Assembly (NCBI GenBank): GCA_934661135.1
Contig: CAKUJA010000001.1
Location: 1 to 64,000 of the forward strand
Length of the DNA stretch: 64,000 nucleotides
Reading direction: 5' to 3'
From: an uncultured Oscillospiraceae bacterium
GTDB lineage: Bacteria; Bacillota; Clostridia; Oscillospirales; Oscillospiraceae
Shown: one piece after another, positions 32,808-42,516 of the stretch
Position numbering within the stretch: the stretch's first letter is position 1
Layout of the letters: each line of letters starts with the position of its first letter
Notes under the pieces: model-generated
Database searches by the model: none
Told to the model about the DNA's origin: nothing
What the model saw: only the letters and a program-made list of their open reading frames with translations
Translations under genes and position numbers: made by a program

Positions 32808-32970
32808 TCAGCGTGTCGAAAAAGTCTTTTCGCCCCGCTGCCGTCCAGTTTTTCAAACTGATCAAGTTTGAAAAACTGCTTGATTGAACGCGAAGGGGGC
32901 TCTTTGCCCCCTTCACTCTTCCCCTGCGACTCTGTCGCGAAACTGCATTTCATCGTTTTTTGACAGTCTC
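32808..32970 (-). repeat. Multi-hairpin 3'-UTR repeat, copy 3
   Basis: Reverse orientation between two near-identical palindromes, upstream of the dnaA promoter. Central hairpin AGTTTTTCAAACT/AGTTTGAAAAACT differs from copy 2 on both arms yet still pairs. Confidence 0.9.
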
Positions 32971-33007
32971 ACAGGACATTCATTCCGTAATGGAATGAAT
33001 GTCCTGT
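32971..33007. repeat. 37-bp palindrome right of repeat copy 3
   Basis: Same as 32771-32807 except one base pair: ACAGGA...TCCTGT instead of ACAGGG...CCCTGT, i.e. both arms changed together. Confidence 0.85.
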
Positions 33008-33033
33008 TATTCTTATTATAATATAGTATACCC

Positions 33034-33084
33034 TTGCAATGAACCCGAAACTATGGTATACTCTATCGTGATAAGTTATGCACA
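33034..33084 (+). promoter_or_regulatory. dnaA promoter and DnaA box
   Basis: TTGCAA, 17 bp, TATACT (33057-33062). A consensus DnaA box TTATGCACA lies at 33076-33084, just after the expected start site, consistent with DnaA self-regulation and origin function. Confidence 0.82.
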
Positions 33085-33118
33085 TTTTTGTGTAATTTGA
33101 ATTGGAAAGGAGCCTTCT

Positions 33119-34432
33119 ATGTACTCCTCAGCCTATGTTTGGGCAAAAGTGCTCGGCCATATGGAGGCGCGGCTCACTCCGGCGGTCATCTCTACCTGGT
33201 TTGATGACGCGGAGATTCTGGAACTGACCGACAACAAGCTCGTGCTCTATTCGCCCTCCTCCTTCCGAAAGGATATTATTCTTCGCCGCTGCGCCGATTA
33301 TATCAAAGACGCCATGCGCGATGAATTTGAAATGGACGTTGAACTTGAGGTTCTCGATGAAACGGAAATCGAAGCCTATCGAGAAAACCAGAAAAAGCCG
33401 CAGTTTGTAGAATTTAACCCGCAATTTACCTTTGATAAATTCGTTGTTGGCTCCTCCAACCGGTTCGCGCACGCCGCAGCAATCGCCGTTGCCAACGCTC
33501 CGGCGGAGACCTATAACCCGCTTTTTATCTACGGTCCCTCCGGCCTTGGAAAAACGCATCTTCTCTATGCAATCGCAAGCGAAGTGCATAAGCAGCACTC
33601 AAGCTATAACATCGTCTATATCAAAGGCGATCAATTTACAAATGAACTGATTGCCGCCCTTCAAGAAGGGCGGAATATCGAGTTCCGCAGCAAATACCGC
33701 GGCGCTGATCTGTTTCTCGTCGACGATATTCAATTTATTGCCGGTAAGGATTCCACGCAGGAGGAATTTTTCCATACCTTCAACACGCTCTACGAATCAC
33801 ACCGCCAGATTGTTCTGACGGCAGACCGGCCGCCGAACGAAATGCTTCGTCTGGAGGATCGTCTGAAAACGCGCTTTGAGTGGGGTCTGATTGCGGACAT
33901 TCAGCCGCCCGACTATGAGACGCGTATGGCAATTATCAAAAACAAAGCCATGAGCCTTGGTCTTGATCTTCCGGACGATGTCTGCAACTATATCGCGGAA
34001 AATATCACAACCAACGTCCGCCAGATTGAAGGAACCGTCAAAAAAATCCTCGCTTACCGCGACTTGGCACAGATGCCGATGGATGTTGCCAACGTCTCCC
34101 GCGCCATCAAGGATATGTATAAGGGGAAAGCGGAGAGTCTGCCGACGCCGAGCCTAATTATCAGCGAGGTCTGCCGGTTCTATTCCATTGAAGAACAGGT
34201 GCTCCGTGGGACGCTGAAAAACAAAAACACCGCTGAGGCGCGGCAAGTTGCCATGTATCTCTGCCGGAAGCTAACCAACCTCAGTCTGCCGGACATCGGC
34301 CGCGAATTTGGACGTGACCATTCCACGGTGCTCCATGGATTAAACAAGATTGAACGACTGCTGACCGACTCCACTTCCGGCTTGCAGGACAACATTCGGG
34401 ACATCACCGCAAACATCAACAACAAGCTCTAG
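33119..34432 (+). CDS. dnaA: Chromosomal replication initiator DnaA (437 aa)
   Basis: AAA+ initiator that binds DnaA boxes and melts the origin. N-terminal domain I, short linker (about 80-100), AAA+ core with Walker A YGPSGLGKTHLLYA and Walker B LFLVDDIQFIAGK, arginine finger region, and C-terminal DNA-binding domain with GREFGRDHSTVLHGLNKI (family norm GGRDHTTVLHA). Start ATG follows AAAGGAGCC. The stop codon TAG is completed by the first base of a MITE (34432). Confidence 0.98.
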   Translation: MYSSAYVWAKVLGHMEARLTPAVISTWFDDAEILELTDNKLVLYSPSSFRKDIILRRCADYIKDAMRDEFEMDVELEVLDETEIEAYRENQKKPQFVEFNPQFTFDKFVVGSSNRFAHAAAIAVANAPAETYNPLFIYGPSGLGKTHLLYAIASEVHKQHSSYNIVYIKGDQFTNELIAALQEGRNIEFRSKYRGADLFLVDDIQFIAGKDSTQEEFFHTFNTLYESHRQIVLTADRPPNEMLRLEDRLKTRFEWGLIADIQPPDYETRMAIIKNKAMSLGLDLPDDVCNYIAENITTNVRQIEGTVKKILAYRDLAQMPMDVANVSRAIKDMYKGKAESLPTPSLIISEVCRFYSIEEQVLRGTLKNKNTAEARQVAMYLCRKLTNLSLPDIGREFGRDHSTVLHGLNKIERLLTDSTSGLQDNIRDITANINNKL

Positions 34433-34569
34433 GGTGTATCTGAAAACGCCCAACGCACCCGGACAGCGGGTCTTTTTGCGGTGTACCGCGTCATGTTTCC
34501 TTGAAATACGTCAGCATTCCTGCGAAAAACCCTCGCTGCCTGTCACATCATGCGTTTTCAGATACACCA
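34432..34569. mobile_element. 138-bp MITE with 17-bp terminal inverted repeats
   Basis: GGTGTATCTGAAAACGC (34433-34449) is repeated inverted at 34552-34568. TA flanks both sides (34430-34431 and 34570-34571), as for IS630/mariner-type TA insertion. No coding capacity. It sits between the dnaA stop and the origin-like region. Confidence 0.82.
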
Positions 34570-34790
34570 TAGCAATCCACAAGCCGCTGTGGATATTTGA
34601 AAGTTTCTCTGTGGGTAACTATAAAGCAATTGTTTCACAATTGTGCTTGTGGAAAGAGCATTGTACTTTTCACAAATGCCTGTTTACAGTTTTCCCTTGA
34701 AATTTCAACCCATTTTGGAGATTTCCACATAAATTTCCTCTACTATTACTTACTACTATATTTATCCTTTCTTTCTGTGGAAAGAAGATA
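34570..34790. other. oriC: Candidate replication origin (oriC) between dnaA and dnaN
   Basis: AT-rich gap with near-consensus DnaA boxes (8 of 9 bases or close) on both strands: CAATCCACA 34573, TGTGGATAT 34588, TGTGGGTAA 34610, TGTGGAAAG 34648, ATTTCCACA 34731, TGTGGAAAG 34776. AT-rich runs at 34690-34770 could serve as the unwinding element. Confidence 0.75.
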
Positions 34791-34804
34791 GGAGGTTTTA
34801 TGCT

Positions 34805-35917
34805 ATGAAGTTTACCTGTGAAAAACCATTACTCGCTGCCGCCCTCTCTGTTGCCAGCAGAACTGTCGCCGTAAAGAGTGCCATTCCCGCGCTTGAGGGC
34901 ATTTACGTTCGCGCCGGTGTAAAAGTTCTGCTATCCGGTTATAATTTGGAAACCGGTATTACGGTCAGTTTGGATGCAGATGTGAAGGAGGAGGGAGAAG
35001 CCATTTTCCCGGCGCGCCTGTTCTGCGACATTGTCCGCAAGCTGCCGGATGATACCGTCGAAATTTCCGTAGACGACAACTATAAAATTTCAATTCGCGC
35101 CGGCATTTCGTCCTTTTCTATTGCCGGCATGAGCGCGGATGATTACCCGGCGCTACCCGATGTCACCAGTGAAAACGGCGTTTCGCTGCCGCAGAATCAG
35201 CTCAAAGATATGATCTCCGGCACAATTTTTGCGGTCAGTGAAAATCAGGCGCGTCCGATTCATACCGGCTGCCTGTTTGAAGTAACGGAAAGTGATATTA
35301 CGGTCATTGCAGTCGATGGCTACCGTCTTGCGCTCCGCCGCTGGATACCGGAAGGCGGTGAGCGGAAAACTATGAAATTTGTCGTGCCTGCCGCCGCGCT
35401 GAAGGAAGTTGAGAAGATTCTGACCGACAGCGAGGACGAATGCACGTTTGTGCTCGGCGATAAGCATATTTCCTTCCGTATCGGCGAAGCAACGCTGGTC
35501 TGCCGTATTCTGGAGGGCGAGTTCCTCGACTGGCGCCGCGTACTGCCGGAAAACAACCCGATCAAGCTGACGGCAAATGTTGCGGCAATCACTGATTCCA
35601 TCGAGCGTGTTGGTTTGGTCATTTCGGAAAAGCTGAAAAGTCCGGTTCGCTGCACGTTCGGCGACCAGACGGCGGATTTCCGCACGGTGACGACAATCGG
35701 CACGGCGCACGACGTCTGCCAGATTGCAGGTGACGGCAAAGATCTGGAGATTGGCTTCAATTGCCGCTATTTGCTTGACGCGCTGCGCGCAGTGCCGGAT
35801 GGAGAGTGTATGATGGAGCTGAGCAACGGTCTCAGTCCCATTGTCATCAATCCCTGCGACGGCACGAAGCGGTTTAGCTATATGGTGCTGCCGGTGCGGC
35901 TGAAGGTAGGGGAATAA
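34805..35917 (+). CDS. dnaN: DNA polymerase III sliding clamp, beta subunit (370 aa)
   Basis: Three repeated clamp domains; MKFTCEKPLLAAALSVASRTV at the start, the central ENQARPIHTGCLFEV... VAVDGYRLAL segment, and the C-terminal RFSYMVLPVRL typical of the family. Start ATG 34805 is 10 nt after GGAGG (another ATG at 34800 is out of context). Origin-proximal position after dnaA is canonical, and it heads the dnaN-S4-recF-remB-gyrB string. Confidence 0.97.
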   Translation: MKFTCEKPLLAAALSVASRTVAVKSAIPALEGIYVRAGVKVLLSGYNLETGITVSLDADVKEEGEAIFPARLFCDIVRKLPDDTVEISVDDNYKISIRAGISSFSIAGMSADDYPALPDVTSENGVSLPQNQLKDMISGTIFAVSENQARPIHTGCLFEVTESDITVIAVDGYRLALRRWIPEGGERKTMKFVVPAAALKEVEKILTDSEDECTFVLGDKHISFRIGEATLVCRILEGEFLDWRRVLPENNPIKLTANVAAITDSIERVGLVISEKLKSPVRCTFGDQTADFRTVTTIGTAHDVCQIAGDGKDLEIGFNCRYLLDALRAVPDGECMMELSNGLSPIVINPCDGTKRFSYMVLPVRLKVGE

Positions 35918-35918
35918 C

Positions 35919-36173
35919 ATGAAAGTTCGTGTGACAAAAAAGGTCTCGGACGAGGTCGTAGAAATTCCTATCCATACAGAATTTATTAAGTTGCAGGATT
36001 TTCTGAAGTTCTGCAATGCCGTAGAGTCTGGTGGCATGGCGAAAAACTTCATTGTCAACGGAGAAGTACAGGTAAACGGCGAAGTCTGCACGCAGCGCGG
36101 CAAAAAGCTGCATCCGGGCGATGTGGTGACGTTTTTAAGCAACCGTTGGCGCGTTGGTGAGGAGCAGGCATGA
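35919..36173 (+). CDS. S4-domain RNA-binding protein, YaaA/RlbA family (84 aa)
   Basis: Small S4 domain (LQDFLKFCNAVESGGMAKNFIVNGEVQVNGEVCTQRGKK is the core, read in pieces: IKLQDFLKF, GGMAKNFI, VQVNGE). Conserved between dnaN and recF in Firmicutes; implicated in ribosome-related RNA binding. Starts 1 nt after dnaN and overlaps recF by 4 nt (ATGA). Confidence 0.92.
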   Translation: MKVRVTKKVSDEVVEIPIHTEFIKLQDFLKFCNAVESGGMAKNFIVNGEVQVNGEVCTQRGKKLHPGDVVTFLSNRWRVGEEQA

Positions 36174-37294
36174 AGCTCACAGAGCTGACGCTGTATCACT
36201 TTCGTAATTATCAGGAGTTGCATTTGCCACTGCATCCGGGGGTAAATCTGCTCGTCGGCGAAAACGCGCAGGGAAAGACAAATCTGCTGGAGGCGGTGTA
36301 TTATCTCTCCACCGGAAAGAGCTTTCGCACCGGACGACCGCAGGAATTGATTCAATTTGGCGCGGATTTTACCGATTTTAGCTGTAATCTTTTCTCAGAA
36401 AGTCGAGAAAAGTCGATACGGGCGGTGCTGTTTGCGGCAAAAAAGCCGCGACAACTGTATATTTGCGGCATCAAGCAGCGGTCGGCTGCGGCACTTTGCG
36501 GCGTATTAACGGCAGTTCTTTTCTGCCCGGACGATTTATTGCTGCTGAAAAGCGGCGCTGCCGCAAGAAGAAAGCTGCTCGATGCGGCACTTTGCCAGCT
36601 CCGTCCCGGCTACGCTGCGGCACTTGCGGAGTATCAGCGGCTCTATGAAAACAAGAGTCGCATCTTAAAGGATTGGCACGATCAGCCGTCTATTTTAGAC
36701 CCTTTACCGGAATTTAACTACCGAATGGCACAGGTTGGTGCAATTTTGGTTTCCGGCCGCGCCAAATATCTCAAGTCGCTGGCTGCGGCAGCGAGCGGCT
36801 ACCACCGCGAATTCTCCGGCGGACGTGAGACACTGACGCTGACCTATCAAACGGTTTCAACGATTTCAGATCCGTTTGCGGAGAAAAAAACGCTGTTCCA
36901 GCAGATTTTAGACCATCAGGAAGCGCATTACCGCGCGGAGCTGGACTCCGGGCAATGTCTGACAGGGCCGCACAAGGATGATTTTGACGCGGCGCTGGAC
37001 GGCCTTTCCATCAAGGCCTACGGCTCACAGGGGCAGACGCGCACGGCGGCGATCAGCCTGAAGCTGGCGGAGCGCGAGCTGATGCGGCAGGACAGCGGCG
37101 AGGAGCCGGTGCTGCTGCTGGACGATGTGCTCTCGGAGCTGGACGGCACGCGGCAGGACTTTGTGCTGAATCAGATCCGCACCGGGCAGGTCTTAATTAC
37201 CTGCTGCGAACCGGAAAAGCTGACCGGCCTTGGGCAGACCATTCATATTCACGGAGGACAGGTGAACGGAAATGTATCTGGAGCTTGGAAATGA
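36170..37294 (+). CDS. recF: RecF recombination/repair ATPase (374 aa)
   Basis: SMC-like ATPase that loads RecA at gaps. Walker A VGENAQGKTNLLEAVYYLS, signature AYGSQGQTRTAAISLKLAE, Walker B PVLLLDDVLSELD. Length typical. Overlaps the S4 gene by 4 nt and remB by 23 nt, so one transcript. Confidence 0.96.
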   Translation: MKLTELTLYHFRNYQELHLPLHPGVNLLVGENAQGKTNLLEAVYYLSTGKSFRTGRPQELIQFGADFTDFSCNLFSESREKSIRAVLFAAKKPRQLYICGIKQRSAAALCGVLTAVLFCPDDLLLLKSGAAARRKLLDAALCQLRPGYAAALAEYQRLYENKSRILKDWHDQPSILDPLPEFNYRMAQVGAILVSGRAKYLKSLAAAASGYHREFSGGRETLTLTYQTVSTISDPFAEKKTLFQQILDHQEAHYRAELDSGQCLTGPHKDDFDAALDGLSIKAYGSQGQTRTAAISLKLAERELMRQDSGEEPVLLLDDVLSELDGTRQDFVLNQIRTGQVLITCCEPEKLTGLGQTIHIHGGQVNGNVSGAWK

Positions 37295-37526
37295 CCTTCT
37301 GATTCAGAGCCGGTCGGTTGTCGGAATTTTTGATCTGGACAACAGCTCCTGGTCAAAACGGACGCGCGCGTTTTTGGAAGCGGCGCAGGAGGACGGGGAG
37401 CTGATCGACGCGGCGGAGGAGCTGCCGAAGTCGTTTGTGTTGACGCAGGAATTCGGCGCGCAGCGCATCTACCTGACAAAATATAACGCAGCCGTTTTGA
37501 TGAAGCGGCTGGAATCCGCCCGCTGA
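37272..37526 (+). CDS. remB: RemB/YaaB-like DUF370 regulator (84 aa)
   Basis: Short DUF370-type protein: YLELGNDLLIQSRSVVGIFDLDN followed by a variable middle and IYLTKYNAAVLMKRLE. In Bacillus the neighbour of recF at this spot affects matrix gene control. Starts inside the recF end (23-nt overlap); 31 nt before gyrB. Confidence 0.88.
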   Translation: MYLELGNDLLIQSRSVVGIFDLDNSSWSKRTRAFLEAAQEDGELIDAAEELPKSFVLTQEFGAQRIYLTKYNAAVLMKRLESAR

Positions 37527-37557
37527 CGGGCAGTATCCTTTTGAAAGGACGTAACAT

Positions 37558-39516
37558 ATGAGCGAAGAAATATTGAAAAACGACGTGGTGGAAACGGAGT
37601 ATGACGCCAGTCAGATTCAGGTCTTGGAGGGGTTGGAAGCTGTTCGCAAACGCCCCGGTATGTATATTGGATCGACCAGCGCGTCGGGTCTGCACCACCT
37701 TGTATATGAGATTGTCGATAACGCGATCGACGAAGCGCTGGCAGGATACTGTCACCATGTTGAAGTGACAATTAACGAGGGAAATACGATCACCGTGCAG
37801 GACGACGGGCGCGGCATCCCGGTCGACATTCAGGCGCAGACCGGCCGGCCGGCGCTCGAGGTCGTCTACACGGTGCTGCACGCAGGCGGCAAATTCGGCG
37901 GCGGGGGATATAAGGTCTCCGGCGGTCTGCACGGCGTGGGCGCGAGCGTGGTCAACGCGCTGTCTGAGTGGCTCGAGGTTGAGGTTGCGAAGGATGGAAA
38001 TATCTATCAGATGAAATTTGCCCGCGGCCATATTACGCAGGAGATGCGGATCATCGGCACGACAGACGAGCACGGCACGAAGGTCACGTTTAAGCCCGAC
38101 CCCGAGATGTTTGATACGCTCGAATATGACTATGAGACGCTGCATACCCGGATGCGGGAACAGGCGTTTTTGAATGCGGGACTGCATATTACCATCACTG
38201 ACGCGCGGATTGGCTCGCAGGACAAGCCGGAAAAAGAACGCTTCGCCTCAATGTGCTATGAGGGTGGTATCCGGGAATTTGTCAGTTGGTACAACCGTCA
38301 CAAGACGCCGCTGCACGAGCAGGTCGTCTACATGGCGGGCAAGAAGGGCGACCAGACTGCCGAGGTTGCGCTGCAATATAACGACTCGTTCACCGAGACG
38401 ATCGTCTCGTTTGCAAACGACATCCATACGCCGGAAGGCGGTATGCACGAGGAAGGCTTCAAGCGGGCATTGACGAACGTACTCAATGCCTATGGCATCA
38501 AGAAGGGATACCTCAAGAACGACGACAAGCTCAGCGGCGACGATGTGCGCGAGGGATTAACCGCGATTATCTCCGTTAAGCTGACCGACGCGCAGTTTGA
38601 AGGTCAGACAAAGGCCAAGCTCGGCAACGCGTCGATGCGGACATTGGTCAACGCGATCGTGTCTGACCAGCTTGCGACGTTCCTTGAGGAAAACCCTGCC
38701 GTCGGCAAGGCGATCCTCGACAAGGCCATGACAGCCAGCCGCGCGCGTGAAGCGGCACGAAAGGCGAGGGAAGCCATCCGCCGCAAGACCGGACTGGAAT
38801 CCGGCCAGATGCCGGACAAGCTGCGCGATTGCAACGATACCGACCCGGCACTGACCGAAATTTACATCGTCGAGGGCGACTCCGCCGGCGGCTCCGCCAC
38901 GCAGGGGCGCGACTCCCGGTTTCAGGCGATTCTGCCGCTCTGGGGCAAAATGCTGAATGTGGAGAAGGCGCGCGCCGATAAGGTCTACGGCAACGATAAG
39001 CTCGCGCCGGTCATCACGGCGCTCGGCGCCGGCATCGGCGACGAATTTAACCTCGACAAGCTCCGTTACCACAAGGTCATCATCATGGCCGATGCGGATG
39101 TCGACGGCTCCCATATCCGCACACTGCTGCTGACGTTCTTCTTCCGCTTTATGCGGCCGCTGATCGAGCATGGCTACGTCTATTCGGCGGTGCCGCCGCT
39201 GTTCAAGCTGACGCGCGGCAAGACGACACGCGTGGCGTATTCCGAGCCGGAGCGCGACAAAATCTCCGCCGAGCTGCGCGCGGACAACCCGAATGCGAAG
39301 GTCGACATTTCACGGTTCAAAGGTCTCGGCGAGATGAACCCGCACGAGCTATGGGAAACAACGATGGACCCCACAACGCGGACACTGCGGCGCATTACGC
39401 TGGAGGACGCGGTCGCGGCCGATCAGGTGTTCACGATCCTGATGGGCGAATCCGTCGAACCGCGCAAGGAATTCATCGAGCAGAATGCAAAATATGTCGT
39501 GAATCTGGATATTTGA
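37558..39516 (+). CDS. gyrB: DNA gyrase subunit B (652 aa)
   Basis: GHKL ATPase half of gyrase. ATP-binding motifs [45 protein letters not shown] motifs [14 protein letters not shown] and [18 protein letters not shown]-terminal [17 protein letters not shown]. Length typical of Gram-positive GyrB. ATG follows AAAGGACG. A MITE cluster of about 300 bp separates it from gyrA. Confidence 0.98.
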   Translation: MSEEILKNDVVETEYDASQIQVLEGLEAVRKRPGMYIGSTSASGLHHLVYEIVDNAIDEALAGYCHHVEVTINEGNTITVQDDGRGIPVDIQAQTGRPALEVVYTVLHAGGKFGGGGYKVSGGLHGVGASVVNALSEWLEVEVAKDGNIYQMKFARGHITQEMRIIGTTDEHGTKVTFKPDPEMFDTLEYDYETLHTRMREQAFLNAGLHITITDARIGSQDKPEKERFASMCYEGGIREFVSWYNRHKTPLHEQVVYMAGKKGDQTAEVALQYNDSFTETIVSFANDIHTPEGGMHEEGFKRALTNVLNAYGIKKGYLKNDDKLSGDDVREGLTAIISVKLTDAQFEGQTKAKLGNASMRTLVNAIVSDQLATFLEENPAVGKAILDKAMTASRAREAARKAREAIRRKTGLESGQMPDKLRDCNDTDPALTEIYIVEGDSAGGSATQGRDSRFQAILPLWGKMLNVEKARADKVYGNDKLAPVITALGAGIGDEFNLDKLRYHKVIIMADADVDGSHIRTLLLTFFFRFMRPLIEHGYVYSAVPPLFKLTRGKTTRVAYSEPERDKISAELRADNPNAKVDISRFKGLGEMNPHELWETTMDPTTRTLRRITLEDAVAADQVFTILMGESVEPRKEFIEQNAKYVVNLDI

Positions 39517-39522
39517 CGACGT

Positions 39523-39552
39523 TTGTAGGGACGGACGATCCTGTCCGCCCGA
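39523..39552. repeat. Short palindrome repeat (TTGTAGGGACGGAC copy)
   Basis: TTGTAGGGACGGAC-GATCCT-GTCCGCCC, 6 nt after the gyrB stop; may act as its terminator. Confidence 0.7.
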
Positions 39553-39570
39553 ATCCCCGCCGCAGCGGAT

Positions 39571-39708
39571 GCCTTCCCCTGGGGGAAGGTGGCCCGAAGG
39601 GCCGGATGAGGGGTTGAAGCACTCATCCAAATGCGTTGCAGTTCGTAATTGCTCCCCGACCCTCATCAGTCACGGCTTACGCCGTGCCAGCTTCCCCCAG
39701 GGGAAGCC
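39571..39708. mobile_element. 138-bp MITE-like element between gyrB and gyrA
   Basis: Terminal inverted repeats 39571-39593 and 39686-39708 match at 21 of 23 positions (core CTTCCCCTGGGGGAAG). Sub-terminal GATGAGGG (39605) pairs with CCCTCATC (39659). Two internal hairpins: GGCCCGAAGGGCC and CACGGCTTACGCCGTG. No coding. From memory, this core is a common intergenic repeat in gut Clostridia. Confidence 0.8.
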
Positions 39709-39732
39709 TTTGAGCCGATGAGAACATCGACC

Positions 39733-39785
39733 ACTACAAGGTGCAGCGCAAAATCGAAAAAGCGGGCGGACAAAATAGTTCATCC
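39733..39785. repeat. Degenerate copy of the 42433-42492 spacer repeat
   Basis: ctacaaggtgcagcgcaaaatcgaaaaagcgggcggacaa-like stretch parallels 42434-42475 (tacaaggtgcggtagaaaatcgcaaaagcgggcggaca), so the spacer between two palindromes is itself repeated in front of gyrA and behind it. Confidence 0.65.
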
Positions 39786-39843
39786 CGATTGGCGCAAAAA
39801 ATTGCATCATTATAACTCCTGCCTTGAAAAGGAGAAAGCATAA

Positions 39844-42354
39844 ATGGCACATAAGAAAGATTACAAACCCGAGGACATCATGTTCCCGAACCAGACGATT
39901 GTGCAGTCGGAGCTGGTGCATGAGATGCAGTCCTCTTACATCGATTATGCGATGTCCGTCATCGTGGGCCGTGCGCTGCCCGATGTGCGCGACGGATTGA
40001 AACCCGTCCACCGCCGCATCCTCTACGCCATGTATGAGGATGGCCTGACGAGCGACAAGCCGTTCAAAAAATCGGCGACGTGCGTCGGCGACGTGTTGGG
40101 TCGCTACCATCCGCACGGCGACGCATCGGTCTACGACGCGATGGTGCGTCTGGCGCAGGACTTTTCCATGCGCTATATGCTCGTTGACGGCCACGGGAAC
40201 TTCGGTTCCGTCGATGGCGATCCCCCAGCGGCCTATCGTTATACCGAAGCGCGGATGTCGAAGCTCTGCAACGAGATGCTCCGCGACATTGATAAAGAGA
40301 CCGTCGACTGGGACCCGAACTTTGATGAGAGCCGGAAGGAGCCGCGCGTGCTGCCGTCCCGCTTCCCGAACCTGCTGGTCAACGGCTCGAGCGGTATCGC
40401 CGTCGGTATGGCGACGAATATCCCACCGCACAACCTCCGCGAGGTGATCGACGCCTGCGTCTGCATCCTCGACAACCCGGAGGCGGAGCTTGCCGACCTG
40501 ATGGAGCACATTCAGGGGCCGGATTTCCCAACGCGCGGCATCATCATGGGGCGCAGCGGCATCCGTGCGGCCTACGCTACCGGCCGCGGCAAGATCACCG
40601 TTCGCGCCCGCGCCGATTTTGAGGAATTCGGCCAGAACCGGACGCGGATTATCGTCCACGAGCTGCCGTATCAGGTCAACAAGCGGATGCTGATCTCGTC
40701 CATCTCCGATCAGGTGCGCGACAAGCGGCTCGACGGCATCTCCGATCTGCGCGACGAGACCGACCGCAACGGTATGCGCATTGTGATTGAGCTGAAGAAG
40801 GACGCAAACCCGCAGGTGGTGCTGAACCGTCTGTTTGCGCAGACACAGCTTCAGATTACGTTTGGTGTGACGATGCTGGCGCTCGTCAACAATCAGTCGC
40901 AGCCAAAGATCCTGTCGCTCCGCCATATGCTGGATGAATATCTGTCCTATCAGGAGGAGATCATCACGCGCCGGACGCAGTATGACCTGCGCAAGGCGCA
41001 GGAGCGTCAGCACGTGCTCGAAGGTCTGCTCATCGCCGAGGACAACATCGACGAGGTCATCAAAACCATCCGTGAGAGCTACGACAACGCGAAGGAGCGC
41101 CTGATGGAGCGCTTTAACCTGTCGGAAATTCAGGCGCAGGTCGTGCTGGATATGCAGCTCAAGCGTCTGCAAGGACTGGAACGCGAAAAGCTCGAGGCGG
41201 AATATCGGGAGCTTGAAAAGAAAATTGCCTACTTCAAGGAGCTGCTGTCGAACGAGACGATGCTCAAGGGCGTTTTGAAGGACGAGCTGACAGCCATCCG
41301 CGACAAATACGGCGACGACCGCCGCACCGAGATTCAGGACGTCGAGGATGAGATCGACATTGAGGATCTTATCGAGGAGGAGCAGTGCGTCTACACGCTC
41401 TCCCACGCCGGCTACATCAAGCGCGTCCCGGCCTCGACCTACCGCGCCCAGCGCCGCGGCGGTCGCGGCGTGACCGGGCAGACGCTCCGCGAGGAGGACT
41501 TTGTCGAGAGCGTATTCTCGGCATCGACCCATGATTATCTGCTGTTCTTCACGAATGCTGGCCGCGTCCACCGCCGCAAGGGATATCAGATTCCGGAGGC
41601 CGGACGCACCGCAAAGGGCACGAACATCATCAACATCCTTCCGCTGGAGCCCGGCGAGAAGGTCACGGCGGGCATTACCGTCCACGATCTGGAGGAGGAC
41701 AACCTGCTGTTTGTAACGAAGCAGGGGACGGTCAAGCGGCTCGAGCTGAACTGCCTGAATACCGCCCGCAAGGCCGGTATCCGCGCGCTGTCGCTGGCAG
41801 AAGGGGACGAGCTGATCGCGGTGTTGAAAACAACCGGCGAGGAGAATATTCTGCTGGCTACGGCACACGGCATGGCCATCTGCTTCCATGAAAACGATGT
41901 CCGTATCATGGGTCGCGATGCAGCCGGTGTGCGCGGCATTTCGCTCGATGCAGACGACTATGTGGTTGGCGCAGGCATTGCGGCCGAGGGAAAACAGCTT
42001 TTGACCGTCACGGAAAACGGCTATGGCAAGCGCACCGAGATTACAGAATACCTCCGCCTTGGCGAGGATGGCGCGCGTCATCCGCAGCAACGCGGCGGCA
42101 AGGGACTGAAAAACTACAATCTGACCGCAAAGACCGGTCTGGTGGCCGGCGTTGCGATTGTCGAAAACGGCGACGACGTGATGCTGGTGGAAAATGGCGG
42201 CGTGCTGATTCGGATGCCGGTCGATTCCATCAATATCTATAAGCGCGGCACGCAGGGCGTCATCCTGATGCGCGTGGACGAGGGAAATCGTGTGATCTCG
42301 ATGGAGCGTGTTGACCGTGAGGAGGAAGAACCTGAGACTCCGGCGGAGGAATAA
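39844..42354 (+). CDS. gyrA: DNA gyrase subunit A (836 aa)
   Basis: Cleavage/religation half of gyrase. N-terminal [21 protein letters not shown], quinolone-resistance region [19 protein letters not shown] with the Ser of susceptible enzymes, catalytic Tyr in [12 protein letters not shown], GyrA-box variant [10 protein letters not shown], and six C-terminal blades. ATG 39844 follows AAAGGAG. Ends with a Glu-rich tail ([11 protein letters not shown]). Confidence 0.98.
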   Translation: MAHKKDYKPEDIMFPNQTIVQSELVHEMQSSYIDYAMSVIVGRALPDVRDGLKPVHRRILYAMYEDGLTSDKPFKKSATCVGDVLGRYHPHGDASVYDAMVRLAQDFSMRYMLVDGHGNFGSVDGDPPAAYRYTEARMSKLCNEMLRDIDKETVDWDPNFDESRKEPRVLPSRFPNLLVNGSSGIAVGMATNIPPHNLREVIDACVCILDNPEAELADLMEHIQGPDFPTRGIIMGRSGIRAAYATGRGKITVRARADFEEFGQNRTRIIVHELPYQVNKRMLISSISDQVRDKRLDGISDLRDETDRNGMRIVIELKKDANPQVVLNRLFAQTQLQITFGVTMLALVNNQSQPKILSLRHMLDEYLSYQEEIITRRTQYDLRKAQERQHVLEGLLIAEDNIDEVIKTIRESYDNAKERLMERFNLSEIQAQVVLDMQLKRLQGLEREKLEAEYRELEKKIAYFKELLSNETMLKGVLKDELTAIRDKYGDDRRTEIQDVEDEIDIEDLIEEEQCVYTLSHAGYIKRVPASTYRAQRRGGRGVTGQTLREEDFVESVFSASTHDYLLFFTNAGRVHRRKGYQIPEAGRTAKGTNIINILPLEPGEKVTAGITVHDLEEDNLLFVTKQGTVKRLELNCLNTARKAGIRALSLAEGDELIAVLKTTGEENILLATAHGMAICFHENDVRIMGRDAAGVRGISLDADDYVVGAGIAAEGKQLLTVTENGYGKRTEITEYLRLGEDGARHPQQRGGKGLKNYNLTAKTGLVAGVAIVENGDDVMLVENGGVLIRMPVDSINIYKRGTQGVILMRVDEGNRVISMERVDREEEEPETPAEE

Positions 42355-42363
42355 CAAATGGAA

Positions 42364-42388
42364 ATGGGCGGGGCATAGCCCCGCCCAT
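42364..42388 (+). terminator. Terminator of gyrA
   Basis: ATGGGCGGGGC, loop ATA, GCCCCGCCCAT, then AAAAA/T context; 9 nt after the stop. Confidence 0.8.
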
Positions 42389-42406
42389 AAAAATCGAAGA
42401 TTCTAT

Positions 42407-42440
42407 TTGTAGGGGCCGATGCCCTCATCGGCCCCTACAA
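42407..42440. repeat. 34-bp palindrome, GGCCGATG variant
   Basis: Perfect 15-bp arms TTGTAGGGGCCGATG / CATCGGCCCCTACAA around CCCT. Same outer arm as the GGCGGAC family but a different inner arm, changed symmetrically. Confidence 0.85.
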
Positions 42441-42464
42441 GGTGCGGTAGAAAATCGCAAAAGC

Positions 42465-42492
42465 GGGCGGACAGAGTCGTCCCCCCTACAAA
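42465..42492. repeat. Short palindrome repeat copy before rnhA
   Basis: GGGCGGAC-AGAGTC-GTCCCCCCTACAA; one arm carries a point change (GTCCCC for GTCCGCC), so pairing is weakened. Confidence 0.7.
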
Positions 42493-42516
42493 GCGTTCCA
42501 GATGGAGTTTTGAAAT

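Noticed and set aside
32808..32970. Spo0A-box reading of TGTCGAA at one end of the multi-hairpin repeat
   Set aside because: The 7-mer is part of the repeat in three copies and altered in the fourth; position is 3' of genes rather than at promoters, so chance is more likely.
39670..42357. 895-codon minus-strand ORF opposite gyrA
   Set aside because: Complement of gyrA in a frame that avoids stops because of codon bias; no family signature.
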